From positions 186,001 to 250,000 of the forward strand of contig CBDDII010000002.1 of the NCBI GenBank assembly GCA_965228905.1: 64,000 bases of DNA, written 5' to 3'. Of this stretch, positions 8,174 through 17,326 are shown piece by piece. The notes under the pieces are model-generated. The model was not told the origin of the DNA and ran no database searches. It worked only from the letters and a program-made list of their open reading frames with translations. Made by a program: the position numbers and the translations under genes. Position 1 is the first letter of the stretch. Every line of letters begins with the position of its first letter. The stretch is from CALKXV01 sp965228905. Its GTDB lineage: Bacteria > Pseudomonadota > Alphaproteobacteria > Rhodobacterales > Rhodobacteraceae.

Positions 8174-8331
8174 GATCCCGGTGAAATTTCAAGTGGCACA
8201 CTGCCCATCCGCCCCGCCCGGCGGCACCGCCGGGCAGCCCCCGACCCGCCCCCAGGGCGGGCGCTTCACGCCCACCCTCGTGCCGGGCGCTGCCCTTGGA
8301 TCTGAAGCTGATACCTAAGGGCCAAACGTGG

Positions 8332-8350
8332 GGTGGGCTTTCAGCCCACC
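8332..8350. repeat. palindromic repeat, second copy GGTGGGCT-TTC-AGCCCACC
   Basis: Perfect 8-bp stem with a three-base loop. It is the partner of the copy at 8156-8173; sequence outside the stem is not conserved between the two beyond a few bases. Compensatory changes (C-G to T-A pair) keep the stem intact, so the hairpin rather than the exact sequence seems to be maintained. Confidence 0.7.
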
Positions 8351-8509
8351 ATTCACAACGTCTCCAACCACGCCTTCGCCGCCTTGATGACCAAGCTCCA
8401 AGTGGACCGTGAAGTTCAACTCCACTTAGAGAACGGAAGCTCTGGCTCGCCCAAATTTTGACCCTTTGGGCCAATATATTGAATTCGCTAAAACAGGATT
8501 TGATGGCAA

Positions 8510-9022
8510 ATGAATTTTGAATGCGACGGATTCTACATTGATGGCGATTGGTTGCGTTGGGAAGACATCCCGGACGAAGACGATGATGAATTCACGACAC
8601 ATGCGGAGCGATTGGAATACGAAGCAAGGATCAGATGGGAATTCCCTAATGCCGAACTTGCTATTGTTGAAGCCTTTCGTGACCTTCTAGCAGTGACTAA
8701 GAACTACCACTGGGAGACCGGGCTTCACCTGAATACCTATGGTGACATCGGAGAACTCTACGGTGCCATCAAGTACGGGATCAAGCTCCACAAGCCCTAT
8801 GCTGAAGGATCTGACGGGCGCATGGGAGACGATTTTGTCGAGATCAAAACCATATCACCTCTAAGCAAGAGCGACACCAAGGGGATCAAAATGAAGGGAA
8901 ACTTCAACAAGGTTCTGCTCGTCAAGGTCGACAAGGAATTTCAAGTACAAGGTAAAATGTTCGACAGAAAGAATCTCGAAAAGAGAAGATCCAAGATTGA
9001 GCTCTCATGGGAGGAGAGCTAA
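8510..9022 (+). CDS. orphan protein with PD-(D/E)XK nuclease-like signature, low GC
   Basis: I do not recognise this 170-residue protein by name. It is visibly richer in A and T than its neighbours. Residues 78-117 read as a restriction-endonuclease-like core: GDIGELYGAIKYGI with Glu82, then GSDGRMGDD with Asp102 or Asp108, then VEIKTISP with Glu111 and Lys113, that is E...D...ExK. The N-terminus is very acidic (DEDDDEF at 22-28) and the C-terminus is basic. The pattern recalls small DUF6998-like proteins of the same fold, from memory. No methylase or partner gene is adjacent, so it may be a solitary nuclease, a decayed defence gene or a DNA-repair protein. Composition suggests transfer. Confidence 0.65.
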   Translation: MNFECDGFYIDGDWLRWEDIPDEDDDEFTTHAERLEYEARIRWEFPNAELAIVEAFRDLLAVTKNYHWETGLHLNTYGDIGELYGAIKYGIKLHKPYAEGSDGRMGDDFVEIKTISPLSKSDTKGIKMKGNFNKVLLVKVDKEFQVQGKMFDRKNLEKRRSKIELSWEES

Positions 9023-9105
9023 GAGACCGGCTGACAGAGGTGCACTAGCTGATCGAGCACAGGCCCCCTCGACAAACCCCCGGTTTCACACCATATCCTC
9101 CCACC

Positions 9106-10897
<1,792 letters not shown>

Positions 10898-10905
<8 letters not shown>

Positions 10906-11527
10906 GTATAGTCAAACACTTGCACGCATTGGTGCGGGTCTCACTGTTATGGGAGCTTTGACTTGGCTCCTTTGGGGCGGGTTCGATCCGAGTGGGTTTG
11001 ATCCAGAGCCTATTTTTACCTTCCTAGTGGCATTTGTTGTATGGGTGTCTATCGAGTTCAAAAATCCCGAAGGTTTAGGAGCGCTAGAACCAACGGACCA
11101 TGACGTCAGAGTTGGGCGGCGTTTGGTGGAATTGCATCAGCACGACTTGAGATATCTACTTCACGATGCACACCTTTGGACATTTGTCGAAGCTGATATC
11201 TATCGGAAGATGTGGGAACTTATCGAAGATTGGGATCGGGGGAAACTTTTCTTCAGCCACAAGGGGCTTCAGCTTAGACTTTCAAACTTTGTTCACGCAC
11301 TTAAAGATTTGAGCTTGAAGATTGCAACAGATACAACGGAGGAAAAAGTCGGTGGTGAATGGATGATTGGTTATAAACCGACAAACCACGTCACCGAAGA
11401 AGAGTATGATCGGCTTATGAGTGAAAGCAAAGTGGCAGATTCAATGGCCGATAACTCTTGGAACCTCTTTGAGGAGTTGATTCAGGATATTCGTGTGCAA
11501 ATTCCGACTGCGTACTCCGCGTTGTAG
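10898..11527 (+). CDS. membrane-anchored protein of unknown function, low GC
   Basis: I do not recognise this 209-residue protein. Two hydrophobic segments lie near the N-terminus (LARIGAGLTVMGALTWLLWG at about 8-27, and FTFLVAFVVWVSIEF at about 40-54), followed by a soluble, mostly charged domain with WTFVEADIYRKMWELIEDW and KGLQLRLSNFVHALKDLS. The ATG overlaps the lepA stop (ATGGATGGGTAA context), which suggests translational coupling. Codon and base use are clearly more AT-rich than lepA, pointing to acquisition. A cytoplasmic C-terminal domain behind a helical hairpin is the likely topology. Confidence 0.75.
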
Positions 11528-11732
11528 TTGCAGGATGCGTGCTTGCACGCACCATCCACCCGAAAACTACTCACGCAACTGGTCTTGAAGCATTCCCGGC
11601 ACTTCGCGCGTTCGCACCTTGGAACCTGCACCGGAGGTTTCACCACCTTCGGCGGACCGGCGCTCACCCAACTTCCGCCACAATCCCCCCATATCAACCC
11701 GGGGCTGGGCCCAGAAACAAAGGCCACCTGAT

Positions 11733-11846
11733 ATGGATACGATCACGAACATCTTCGGCACCCCGCTTGGCATTGCAGGCTTTCTTTGCGGAGCCGTTTT
11801 GCTCTACCTCGTCATTTCGCGCACGCTGAAGAAGCGGGACGAATAG
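11733..11846 (+). CDS. 37-residue single-pass membrane peptide
   Basis: The short frame starts MDTITNIFGTPLG, has one hydrophobic helix (IAGFLCGAVLLYLVIS) and ends in a basic tail RTLKKRDE, giving a plausible single-span membrane peptide. AAAGG lies about 12 bases before the ATG. The 204 bases before it hold no recognisable gene. The frame is open further upstream, but those codons do not look coding. Function unknown; real gene status is likely but not certain. Confidence 0.5.
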   Translation: MDTITNIFGTPLGIAGFLCGAVLLYLVISRTLKKRDE

Positions 11847-11902
11847 GCGCCGGGATCATTGGCGCGCAAATTTGCGCCACATTTGCCTTTTAGGCTACGC
11901 CC

Positions 11903-12073
11903 ATGACCCGCTTTCTCGCCTTCGCCGCCCTTGCTGCGGGTGCGCTTTATTACCTTGATGACACCGGCACGCTCCGGTTCTCTTCGGGTGGCTCCGGTTC
12001 CTCGGCCATCTCGGGCTATACCAGTGCCTCGAAACCGGCGATCAAGGGGATCGTGGACGCGGCCGGGGGTTAG
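11903..12073 (+). CDS. 56-residue small secreted or membrane protein
   Basis: Starts MTRFLAFAALAAGALYYL, a short hydrophobic N-terminus with one basic residue that could be a signal anchor, followed by a Ser/Gly-rich stretch (FSSGGSGSSAIS) and ISGYTSASKPAIKGIV. It ends in TAG at 12071, ten bases before the next small membrane gene. No family is recognised. The position in a run of small co-oriented genes supports it modestly. Confidence 0.45.
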   Translation: MTRFLAFAALAAGALYYLDDTGTLRFSSGGSGSSAISGYTSASKPAIKGIVDAAGG

Positions 12074-12082
12074 GGCGGGGCC

Positions 12083-12370
12083 ATGGCACCGGAACTTGAT
12101 GGCGTGTTTGTCGCGGCTTTGGTGCTGGTCGGTGCGCCAATCCTGCCCGCGCTTTTGATTACGATCTATCTTGGCAAGCGCGTGGTTTGGTCCCTGTGGC
12201 TTGCCCTCTGCCTTGCCGTGATTGGCTATCTCGCCTGGTACGCGCTTTTCGGCGATTTCTTGACCGGGATGGAAGGAATGCTGTTCCTCATCGGTCCCAT
12301 CCTTCTGGTTGCCGTCGGATTGGGCGCCCTAATCGGCAGCGCCATCGGCCAGATTTTCCGACAGGGCTAG
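12083..12370 (+). CDS. small polytopic membrane protein, unknown function
   Basis: The 95-residue protein has three hydrophobic segments: VFVAALVLVGAPILPALLIT, WSLWLALCLAVIGYLAWYAL and FLIGPILLVAVGLGALIGSA. It probably sits in the inner membrane. No family assigned. Its stop overlaps the 3' end of the convergent antitoxin-like gene by four bases. Confidence 0.65.
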   Translation: MAPELDGVFVAALVLVGAPILPALLITIYLGKRVVWSLWLALCLAVIGYLAWYALFGDFLTGMEGMLFLIGPILLVAVGLGALIGSAIGQIFRQG

Positions 12371-12663
12371 CCGCCGCGATCCTGGCGAAACGCTTCGCGG
12401 ATCCAGTACAGGATGCCGCGCTTGAAGGGCAGTTTCGGATTTCCGGTCCATGTGCCTTCATAGAACTCGTCCGAGGCTTTCCAGATCAGCCGCATATCGG
12501 CCTCGCTGACCAGGTACACCGGTTCCATGCCCTTCCGCTTGATGCGCACCCAATCGTCGCCATAGCGGACCATGGCGATGTAATGGGCCATGTGGCGGCG
12601 GAACTCGGTGACCGAGATCCCGGTGATGCGGATGTTGTCCTCGTGGTGTTCATAGCTAATCAT
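12367..12663 (-). CDS. Phd/YefM-like antitoxin-family protein, no adjacent toxin
   Basis: A 98-residue protein whose N-terminal half looks like the Phd/YefM fold: ITGISVTEFRRHMAHYIAMV followed by VRYGDDWVRIKRKGMEPVYL and VSEADM, matching the family's beta-strand/helix start and the R-G-x-xxYLVS pattern. Typical family members repress their own promoter and neutralise a RelE/Doc-type toxin. No toxin gene is visible on either side: the upstream 190 bases hold no gene, and the downstream neighbour is a convergent membrane protein. It may be a solitary regulator or the remnant of a toxin-antitoxin pair. Family call is moderate. Confidence 0.6.
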   Translation of the reverse strand: MISYEHHEDNIRITGISVTEFRRHMAHYIAMVRYGDDWVRIKRKGMEPVYLVSEADMRLIWKASDEFYEGTWTGNPKLPFKRGILYWIREAFRQDRGG

Positions 12664-12856
12664 CTGTTAACCCTCGCGTTCGCTTGTCTGTACAAAACGG
12701 TTTTTCGGGTCAGAGGATCGCGTACAAATCGGCAAGAATTCGTCGTATGGGCGAACGCTGGATTAAGACATGAAATTTCCGGGCGGATTTGCGTGAGGTC
12801 AAAGCGCGGATTTCGACGCGGTGTTAGCCTTGGCGAAACACGACCCGGAGAACGCC

Positions 12857-13036
12857 ATGTTACAGCTTTTTCTCATCATCCATATCTTCATCGGATCCAC
12901 CCTGGCGGGGGCTGGCGTGATCGTCGCGCTGACCCTTGGCATGGGCACGCTTGTGCCGCTGCTGATCTTCGCAGGCATCGGGTTCATGATCGCCTTCCCG
13001 GTCTCATGGATCGTGGCGAAAAGGATTATATCCTAA
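12857..13036 (+). CDS. 59-residue membrane protein of the type mislabelled 'CTP synthetase' in Rhodobacterales
   Basis: Begins MLQLFLIIHIFIGSTLAGAG and contains two hydrophobic helices, the second being LLIFAGIGFMIAFPVSWIVA before KRIIS. Similar short proteins in Rhodobacteraceae carry the label CTP synthetase in databases, from memory, though they are far too small and lack every motif of that enzyme. GGAG lies about nine bases before the ATG. An upstream in-frame start at 12821 would add a charged segment in front of the helix and is less likely. Function unknown. Confidence 0.65.
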   Translation: MLQLFLIIHIFIGSTLAGAGVIVALTLGMGTLVPLLIFAGIGFMIAFPVSWIVAKRIIS

Positions 13037-13057
13037 GGGCTTGGGGGCGTTCCGCGA

Positions 13058-13195
13058 TCAGAACAGATCGCGGCCGTTGTCCTCGGCAATCGTGTCTGCG
13101 GCAATGGCGCCGCCCGCGCCGATGGCAACAGGCACGCAGCCCGAGGTGGCAAATGCGCTGAGCAGAAGTGCGGCGGCAAGGATCAGCTTGGGCAT
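13058..13195 (-). CDS. 45-residue lipoprotein
   Basis: Reads MPKLILAAALLLSAFATSGC then VPVAIGAGGAIAADTIAEDN and ends GRDLF. The basic start, hydrophobic run and lipobox ATSGC indicate a lipid-modified peptide with a mature part of only 26 residues. It is convergent with the preceding small membrane protein. Small lipoproteins of this pattern are common in the group. Function unknown. Confidence 0.65.
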   Translation of the reverse strand: MPKLILAAALLLSAFATSGCVPVAIGAGGAIAADTIAEDNGRDLF

Positions 13196-13288
13196 TGGGT
13201 CGTCTCCGGTGTTTTGCCGCGATTATGGTCCTTCGGGCCACGAAGGCCAAGCGGCATTGTTGCGCGTTCGGGCGGTTGTACGTTCTTT

Positions 13289-14038
13289 TCAGGCGTTAAG
13301 AAAGACGCGGACCGCCATCTCGAACTCCCGCGGCCGATCGGCGTGCAACCAATGTCCAGCACCCGGAATCTTGGCGAATTTTGCCTTTGGAAATAATGAC
13401 TTAATGCGTTCGCGATGTTCTGGCAGGACATAGTCGCTTTCTGCCCCCGAAAGGAACAGCGCAGGTCCCTCGAACCTGCCGTCAACCGATTGAAATCCAA
13501 TGATCTTTTCCATTTCGGATTCGAGCGTATCCAGGTTCAAACGCCACTTCCGCTCTTTCACATCCAGGGATTGCAAAAGAAACGCCCGAACACCCGGCTC
13601 ATCGACCGTTTGTGCCAATTGTACATCCGCATCGCGGCGCGTCTTGATCGAAGAAAGATCAATTTTCCGCATGGAATCAATCAGATGCTTTTGCGTATGG
13701 CCATAAGCCACCGGCGCGATGTCGGCGACGACAATGCGGCGCAGCTTTTCCGGGTGCCGAAGGGCCAGGGTCATCACTGCCTTGCCGCCCATGGAATGCC
13801 CAAGGATATCAGTCTCTTGCGTGATCACCTCCGCCAGATCATCCGCCATGTCGGCATAGCTGTTGGTCGGCGCACGAAAGCTTTCGCCGTGATTGCGCAT
13901 GTCGATTGCGGTGACACGGCGTTCGTCCGACAACCGCTTTGAAATCACACCCCAATTTCGCGCCGAGCCAAACAACCCATGCGCAATCAGAAGCGGCGGT
14001 TTGTCGGTGGCGGTTCCGTAGGTGATCGTGTTCAGCAT
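13289..14038 (-). CDS. alpha/beta-fold hydrolase (YbfF-like esterase)
   Basis: A 249-residue cytoplasmic alpha/beta hydrolase. The oxyanion region LLIAHGLFGSARNWG (about 16-30), nucleophile elbow GHSMGGK with Ser near residue 82, the acid region FLSGAESDYVLPEHRE and the final GAGHWLHADRP with the catalytic His are all in order. It matches short acyl-CoA esterase/YbfF-type enzymes; the physiological substrate is unknown. Divergent from the next gene with 41 bases between starts. Confidence 0.88.
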   Translation of the reverse strand: MLNTITYGTATDKPPLLIAHGLFGSARNWGVISKRLSDERRVTAIDMRNHGESFRAPTNSYADMADDLAEVITQETDILGHSMGGKAVMTLALRHPEKLRRIVVADIAPVAYGHTQKHLIDSMRKIDLSSIKTRRDADVQLAQTVDEPGVRAFLLQSLDVKERKWRLNLDTLESEMEKIIGFQSVDGRFEGPALFLSGAESDYVLPEHRERIKSLFPKAKFAKIPGAGHWLHADRPREFEMAVRVFLNA

Positions 14039-14079
14039 GGCTTTTCTTACCCCGCGCTTTTGGGTATCGCCAGAGCGTC

Positions 14080-14445
14080 ATGGATGTGAAGGAAAAGGCA
14101 GATACGCTGGCCAGTCACATGGCAACGCAGCTTCGGGTGCGGGGCGAGGGGCTGGGCGAAGTTGCGGCGAAGGCGGGCCGTCGTTTGCCGAAGAGATTGC
14201 AGTCGGATGTTGCGACGATCGTTGCGGCGGAAGAGATGCAGAAACATCCAAAACTTGAACGTGTGATTGATGAACGGGCTGTGCAGAAAGCCGAAAAGAG
14301 GCTGCGTGCCTATCTCGATCGTCAGGATCCATGGTCGGTGCGCAGGGGCGAAATCCTGGATGTGATCGCCAAGATCGCTTTCGTCTTTGTGGTGGTCATA
14401 CTGGCGGTGTTCTTTTTCTTGTTGTGGCGCGGTGATTTGACCTGA
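14080..14445 (+). CDS. conserved hypothetical with C-terminal membrane helix
   Basis: A 121-residue protein of unknown function. The N-terminal 90 residues are charged and helical (VKEKADTLASHMATQLRVRG, MQKHPKLERVIDERAVQKAE), and one long hydrophobic helix (IAKIAFVFVVVILAVFFFLL) sits just before a short WRGDLT tail. This is a tail-anchored topology with the bulk in the cytoplasm. It converges on glyA, 76 bases separating the two stops. Confidence 0.7.
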   Translation: MDVKEKADTLASHMATQLRVRGEGLGEVAAKAGRRLPKRLQSDVATIVAAEEMQKHPKLERVIDERAVQKAEKRLRAYLDRQDPWSVRRGEILDVIAKIAFVFVVVILAVFFFLLWRGDLT

Positions 14446-14466
14446 AGCTCCGATCTGCAAATTGAA

Positions 14467-14497
14467 AGGCCCGCGCCGGAGGTCTCCGACACGGGCC
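14467..14497 (-). terminator. GC-rich hairpin between convergent genes
   Basis: GGCCCG and CGGGCC enclose an inner CGGAG-GT-CTCCG stem, giving a compound hairpin between the 14080-14445 gene and glyA. There is no clear T-run on either strand, so this is a likely transcription barrier or processing site rather than a proven terminator. Confidence 0.4.
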
Positions 14498-14521
14498 AGG
14501 TCATTGATCTGAAAACCGGTT

Positions 14522-15817
14522 TCAGAGGTTCGGATAAAGCGGGAATTGACCGCAGAGCGCGGTCACTTCGGCGCGGACGCGGGCTTCGGTTTCGGCGTTG
14601 TTTTCTTCACCGTTGGCAGCCAGCCCATCCACCACTTCGACGATCCAGCGGGCGATCTGACGGAACTCGGGTTCGCCGAAGCCGCGCGTGGTTCCGGCCG
14701 CGGTGCCAAGGCGGATGCCGCTGGTCACAAAGGGTTTTTCCGGGTCGAAAGGAACGCCGTTCTTGTTGCAGGTGATATGGGCACGACCCAGTGCCGCCTC
14801 GGTCGCCTTGCCGGTGACGCCCTTGGGGCGCAGATCGGCCAGCATCAGGTGGTTGTCGGTGCCGCCTGACACGATGTCGATGCCGCCCTTCACTAACTCG
14901 TCAGCCATTGCGCGGGCATTGGCGACGACGGCCGCGGCGTAATCCTTGAACTCGGGGCGCAGGGCCTCGTGAAAGGCCACTGCCTTGGCGGCGATGGCGT
15001 GCATCAGCGGGCCGCCTTGCAAGCCGGGGAAGACGGCCGAGTTCACCTTTTTGGCAATATCGGCGTCATTAGTCAGGATCATGCCGCCACGCGGGCCGCG
15101 AAGCGACTTGTGGGTGGTGGTGGTGACGACATGGGCGTGCGGGATGGGGGAGGGGTGCACGCCACCGGCGACCAGCCCGGCAATATGGGCCATGTCGACT
15201 TGCAGATAGGCGCCAACTTCGTCAGCGATCTCGCGGAAGGCTGCCCAGTCCCAGGTGCGGGAATAGGCGGTGCCACCTGCAAGGATCAGCTTTGGCTTGT
15301 GCTCGCGTGCCTTTGAACGCACGTCGTCCATGTCCAAAAGGTTGTCCTGTTGGCGCACGCCGTAGGAGACGACGTTGAACCACTTCCCGGACATGTTGAC
15401 GGGGGAGCCGTGTGTCAGGTGCCCGCCGGAGTTCAGATCAAGCCCCATGAAGGTGTCGCCGGGCTGCAAAAGGGCCAGGAAAACCGCCTGATTCATCTGG
15501 CTGCCCGAGTTCGGTTGCACATTGGCGAACCCTGCTCCGAAAAGTTCTTTCGCCCGTTCTATGGCCAGCGTTTCGGCTATATCCACATATTGGCAGCCGC
15601 CATAGTACCTTTTGCCGGGGTAACCTTCCGCGTATTTGTTCGTCAGGACCGAGCCTTGGGCCTCCAGAACCGCTTTCGAGACGATGTTTTCCGACGCGAT
15701 CAACTCGATCTCGTCGCGCTGGCGGCCAAGTTCCTTGGTCACGGCGTCGAACAGTTCGGGGTCACGGTCGGCAAGGTCTTCGGTGAAAAATCCGGTGTCG
15801 CGGTGCGGGGCGTTCAT
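14522..15817 (-). CDS. glyA: serine hydroxymethyltransferase
   Basis: Interconverts serine and glycine with tetrahydrofolate, the main source of one-carbon units. The 431 residues match the family. Seen: the substrate region ELIASENIVSKAVLEAQGS, EGYPGKRYYGGC, and the PLP lysine site VVTTTTHKSLRGPRGGM with Lys at about 242. The C-terminus GIRLGTAAGTTRGF is also standard. Divergent from nadK across about 148 bases, which must hold promoters for both. Confidence 0.98.
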   Translation of the reverse strand: MNAPHRDTGFFTEDLADRDPELFDAVTKELGRQRDEIELIASENIVSKAVLEAQGSVLTNKYAEGYPGKRYYGGCQYVDIAETLAIERAKELFGAGFANVQPNSGSQMNQAVFLALLQPGDTFMGLDLNSGGHLTHGSPVNMSGKWFNVVSYGVRQQDNLLDMDDVRSKAREHKPKLILAGGTAYSRTWDWAAFREIADEVGAYLQVDMAHIAGLVAGGVHPSPIPHAHVVTTTTHKSLRGPRGGMILTNDADIAKKVNSAVFPGLQGGPLMHAIAAKAVAFHEALRPEFKDYAAAVVANARAMADELVKGGIDIVSGGTDNHLMLADLRPKGVTGKATEAALGRAHITCNKNGVPFDPEKPFVTSGIRLGTAAGTTRGFGEPEFRQIARWIVEVVDGLAANGEENNAETEARVRAEVTALCGQFPLYPNL

Positions 15818-15965
15818 ATCAGGCTCCTGATTTTGCGTTGCGGGTTTCTAGACCCATTGGCGCGGCGCGAAAAGCGCTGAAATCGTCTATTTGGCGCGAC
15901 CGAGCGACCCGGTCTTGAGTTTCCCCGCACTCCGGGCAATCGTGGCCGGACAAGTGGAGGGGCCA

Positions 15966-16733
15966 ATGCGTCCGACAAATGCGATTTCCTTTCTGGCCAG
16001 CGATGCGCCGGTGGCTCAGACGGCCCTTGCCGAATTGACGGATCACTACGGGCAAATCGCGGTGGAAGACGCAGACGTCGTCGTTGCCCTTGGCGGTGAC
16101 GGCTTCATGCTGGAAACCCTGAAGGCGGTTCAGCCGCTGGATCTGCCGGTCTACGGGATGAATCGGGGCACCGTCGGTTTCATGATGAATGAATACAGCG
16201 CCGATGACTTGCCCGACCGTCTGGCCGATGCCGAAGAGGCGGTCATCCACCCTTTGCGAATGCGTGCAGTGAACGCGAGCGGCGAGGTCGAGGAAGGGCT
16301 TGCGATCAACGAGGTTTCATTATTGCGCGAAGGTCCGCAGGCGGCACAGTTGAAGATCAGCATTGACGGCAAGACGCGCCTTGAGGAACTGGTCTGCGAT
16401 GGTGCCCTTGTGGCCACGCCTGCCGGTTCGACGGCATACAATTACTCGGCGCACGGGCCGATTCTGCCGATTGGATCCGAGGTGCTGGCGCTGACCGCGG
16501 TTGCACCGTTTCGTCCGCGGCGCTGGCGTGGCGCCTTGCTGCCGCGTTCGGCGGTGGTGCGTTTTGACGTCATGAACCCGGAAAAACGCCCCGTCATGGC
16601 CGACGCAGACGGCAAACCCGTGCGAAACGTGGTATCCGTGGAGATAACAAGCGAGCGAACGGTGCATCACCGCATTCTTTTCGATCCCGGTCACGGGTTG
16701 GAAGAACGCCTGATCCGCGAGCAGTTTGTTTAA
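15966..16733 (+). CDS. nadK: NAD kinase
   Basis: Phosphorylates NAD to NADP. The 255-residue protein contains the diagnostic ALGGDGFML motif (GGDG, about residues 43-46), the second motif GMNRGTVGFMMNE, and the conserved DGALVATPAGSTAYNYSAHG stretch. ATG 15966 is chosen: it follows GGAGGGG, and MRPTNAISFLASD is the usual N-terminus of the short alphaproteobacterial form. The frame is open upstream to 15891, but that would extend into the glyA promoter region. Confidence 0.95.
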   Translation: MRPTNAISFLASDAPVAQTALAELTDHYGQIAVEDADVVVALGGDGFMLETLKAVQPLDLPVYGMNRGTVGFMMNEYSADDLPDRLADAEEAVIHPLRMRAVNASGEVEEGLAINEVSLLREGPQAAQLKISIDGKTRLEELVCDGALVATPAGSTAYNYSAHGPILPIGSEVLALTAVAPFRPRRWRGALLPRSAVVRFDVMNPEKRPVMADADGKPVRNVVSVEITSERTVHHRILFDPGHGLEERLIREQFV

Positions 16734-16789
16734 ATCGCCGTAATCGGCCCTAAATATACAACCAGCCGTGGGGGCGGATGGAGTACGGA

Positions 16790-17326
16790 ATGCGCCGCCT
16801 TGTTCTGATGTTCACGATCCTGATCGGGATGAGCGCCTGTGCACCATCCGGCGAGGTGGTCCAGGCCAAGCCGGTTGCCGTGAAGACCCTTCTGTCGATG
16901 AACTCGGGCAAGCCCTTTGAATGCGTCAACTACGACGAGGTGACGGATAGCTGCGAGGCGATCAATCGTATTCGCGTTCGTTCGGACCGGATCTTTTTCT
17001 CGACCGATTTCCTTTTGGTCGGCCCGGTTGGCGAGACCGTGAGGGCGACAATCGATTCCGATTTCGAGCTGACGGAAGGGGGGTACTGCGGCAGTCTAGA
17101 GGGCGCGCGTATCCGGTTCGAAGGCAATTTGACTGCTGCCGAACAGCAAGCTTTCCGCGAGATTTCCAGCGCTGTCATGTCAATGACCGGCGATTTTTGT
17201 GACCGTTACTTCATCGACCAATTCGGACGGACTTTCTCTCTCACCTTTGACAGGGACGGGGCCGCGCGGCAGGACAGCCTGTCGTTCATCACCTATTTGC
17301 GCGCACCGAAGCGGCTGCGCCTATGA
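16790..17326 (+). CDS. lipoprotein of unknown function
   Basis: A 178-residue exported lipoprotein. The N-terminus MRRLVLMFTILIGMSAC gives a compact lipoprotein signal with lipobox GMSAC. Mature part has cysteine pairs (FECVNY, DSCEAI, GGYCGSL, DFCDRY) that may form two disulfides. ATG 16790 has GGAG nine bases upstream; an ATG four codons earlier is possible. No known domain. Its 3' end overlaps prpE by six bases, convergent. Confidence 0.7.
   Translation: MRRLVLMFTILIGMSACAPSGEVVQAKPVAVKTLLSMNSGKPFECVNYDEVTDSCEAINRIRVRSDRIFFSTDFLLVGPVGETVRATIDSDFELTEGGYCGSLEGARIRFEGNLTAAEQQAFREISSAVMSMTGDFCDRYFIDQFGRTFSLTFDRDGAARQDSLSFITYLRAPKRLRL

Larger units (their letters stand above)
8049..8509. other. 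461-bp intergenic region with hairpin repeats and a possible gene remnant
   Basis: No gene is convincing here. The left two thirds is GC-rich and holds three hairpins (8156-8173, 8216-8235, 8332-8350). On the - strand a short open stretch at 8353-8415 ends in KAAKAWLETL and a stop, which looks like the C-terminus of a lost gene, but it is too short to identify. From about 8440 rightward base composition drops toward AT, continuing into the next gene. The region may be a junction between native and acquired DNA. Confidence 0.5.

Noticed and set aside
8216..8235. GCCCGGCGG-CACCGCCGGGC hairpin as a terminator for the nearby gene
   Set aside because: Stem is strong but no T-run follows on either strand, and it lies more than 160 bases from the secreted-protein gene start and away from any 3' end.
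12187..13161. A long forward open frame across the small-gene cluster
   Set aside because: It overlaps an antitoxin-like gene on the other strand and two small genes in other frames, and its sequence is Arg-rich without any domain.
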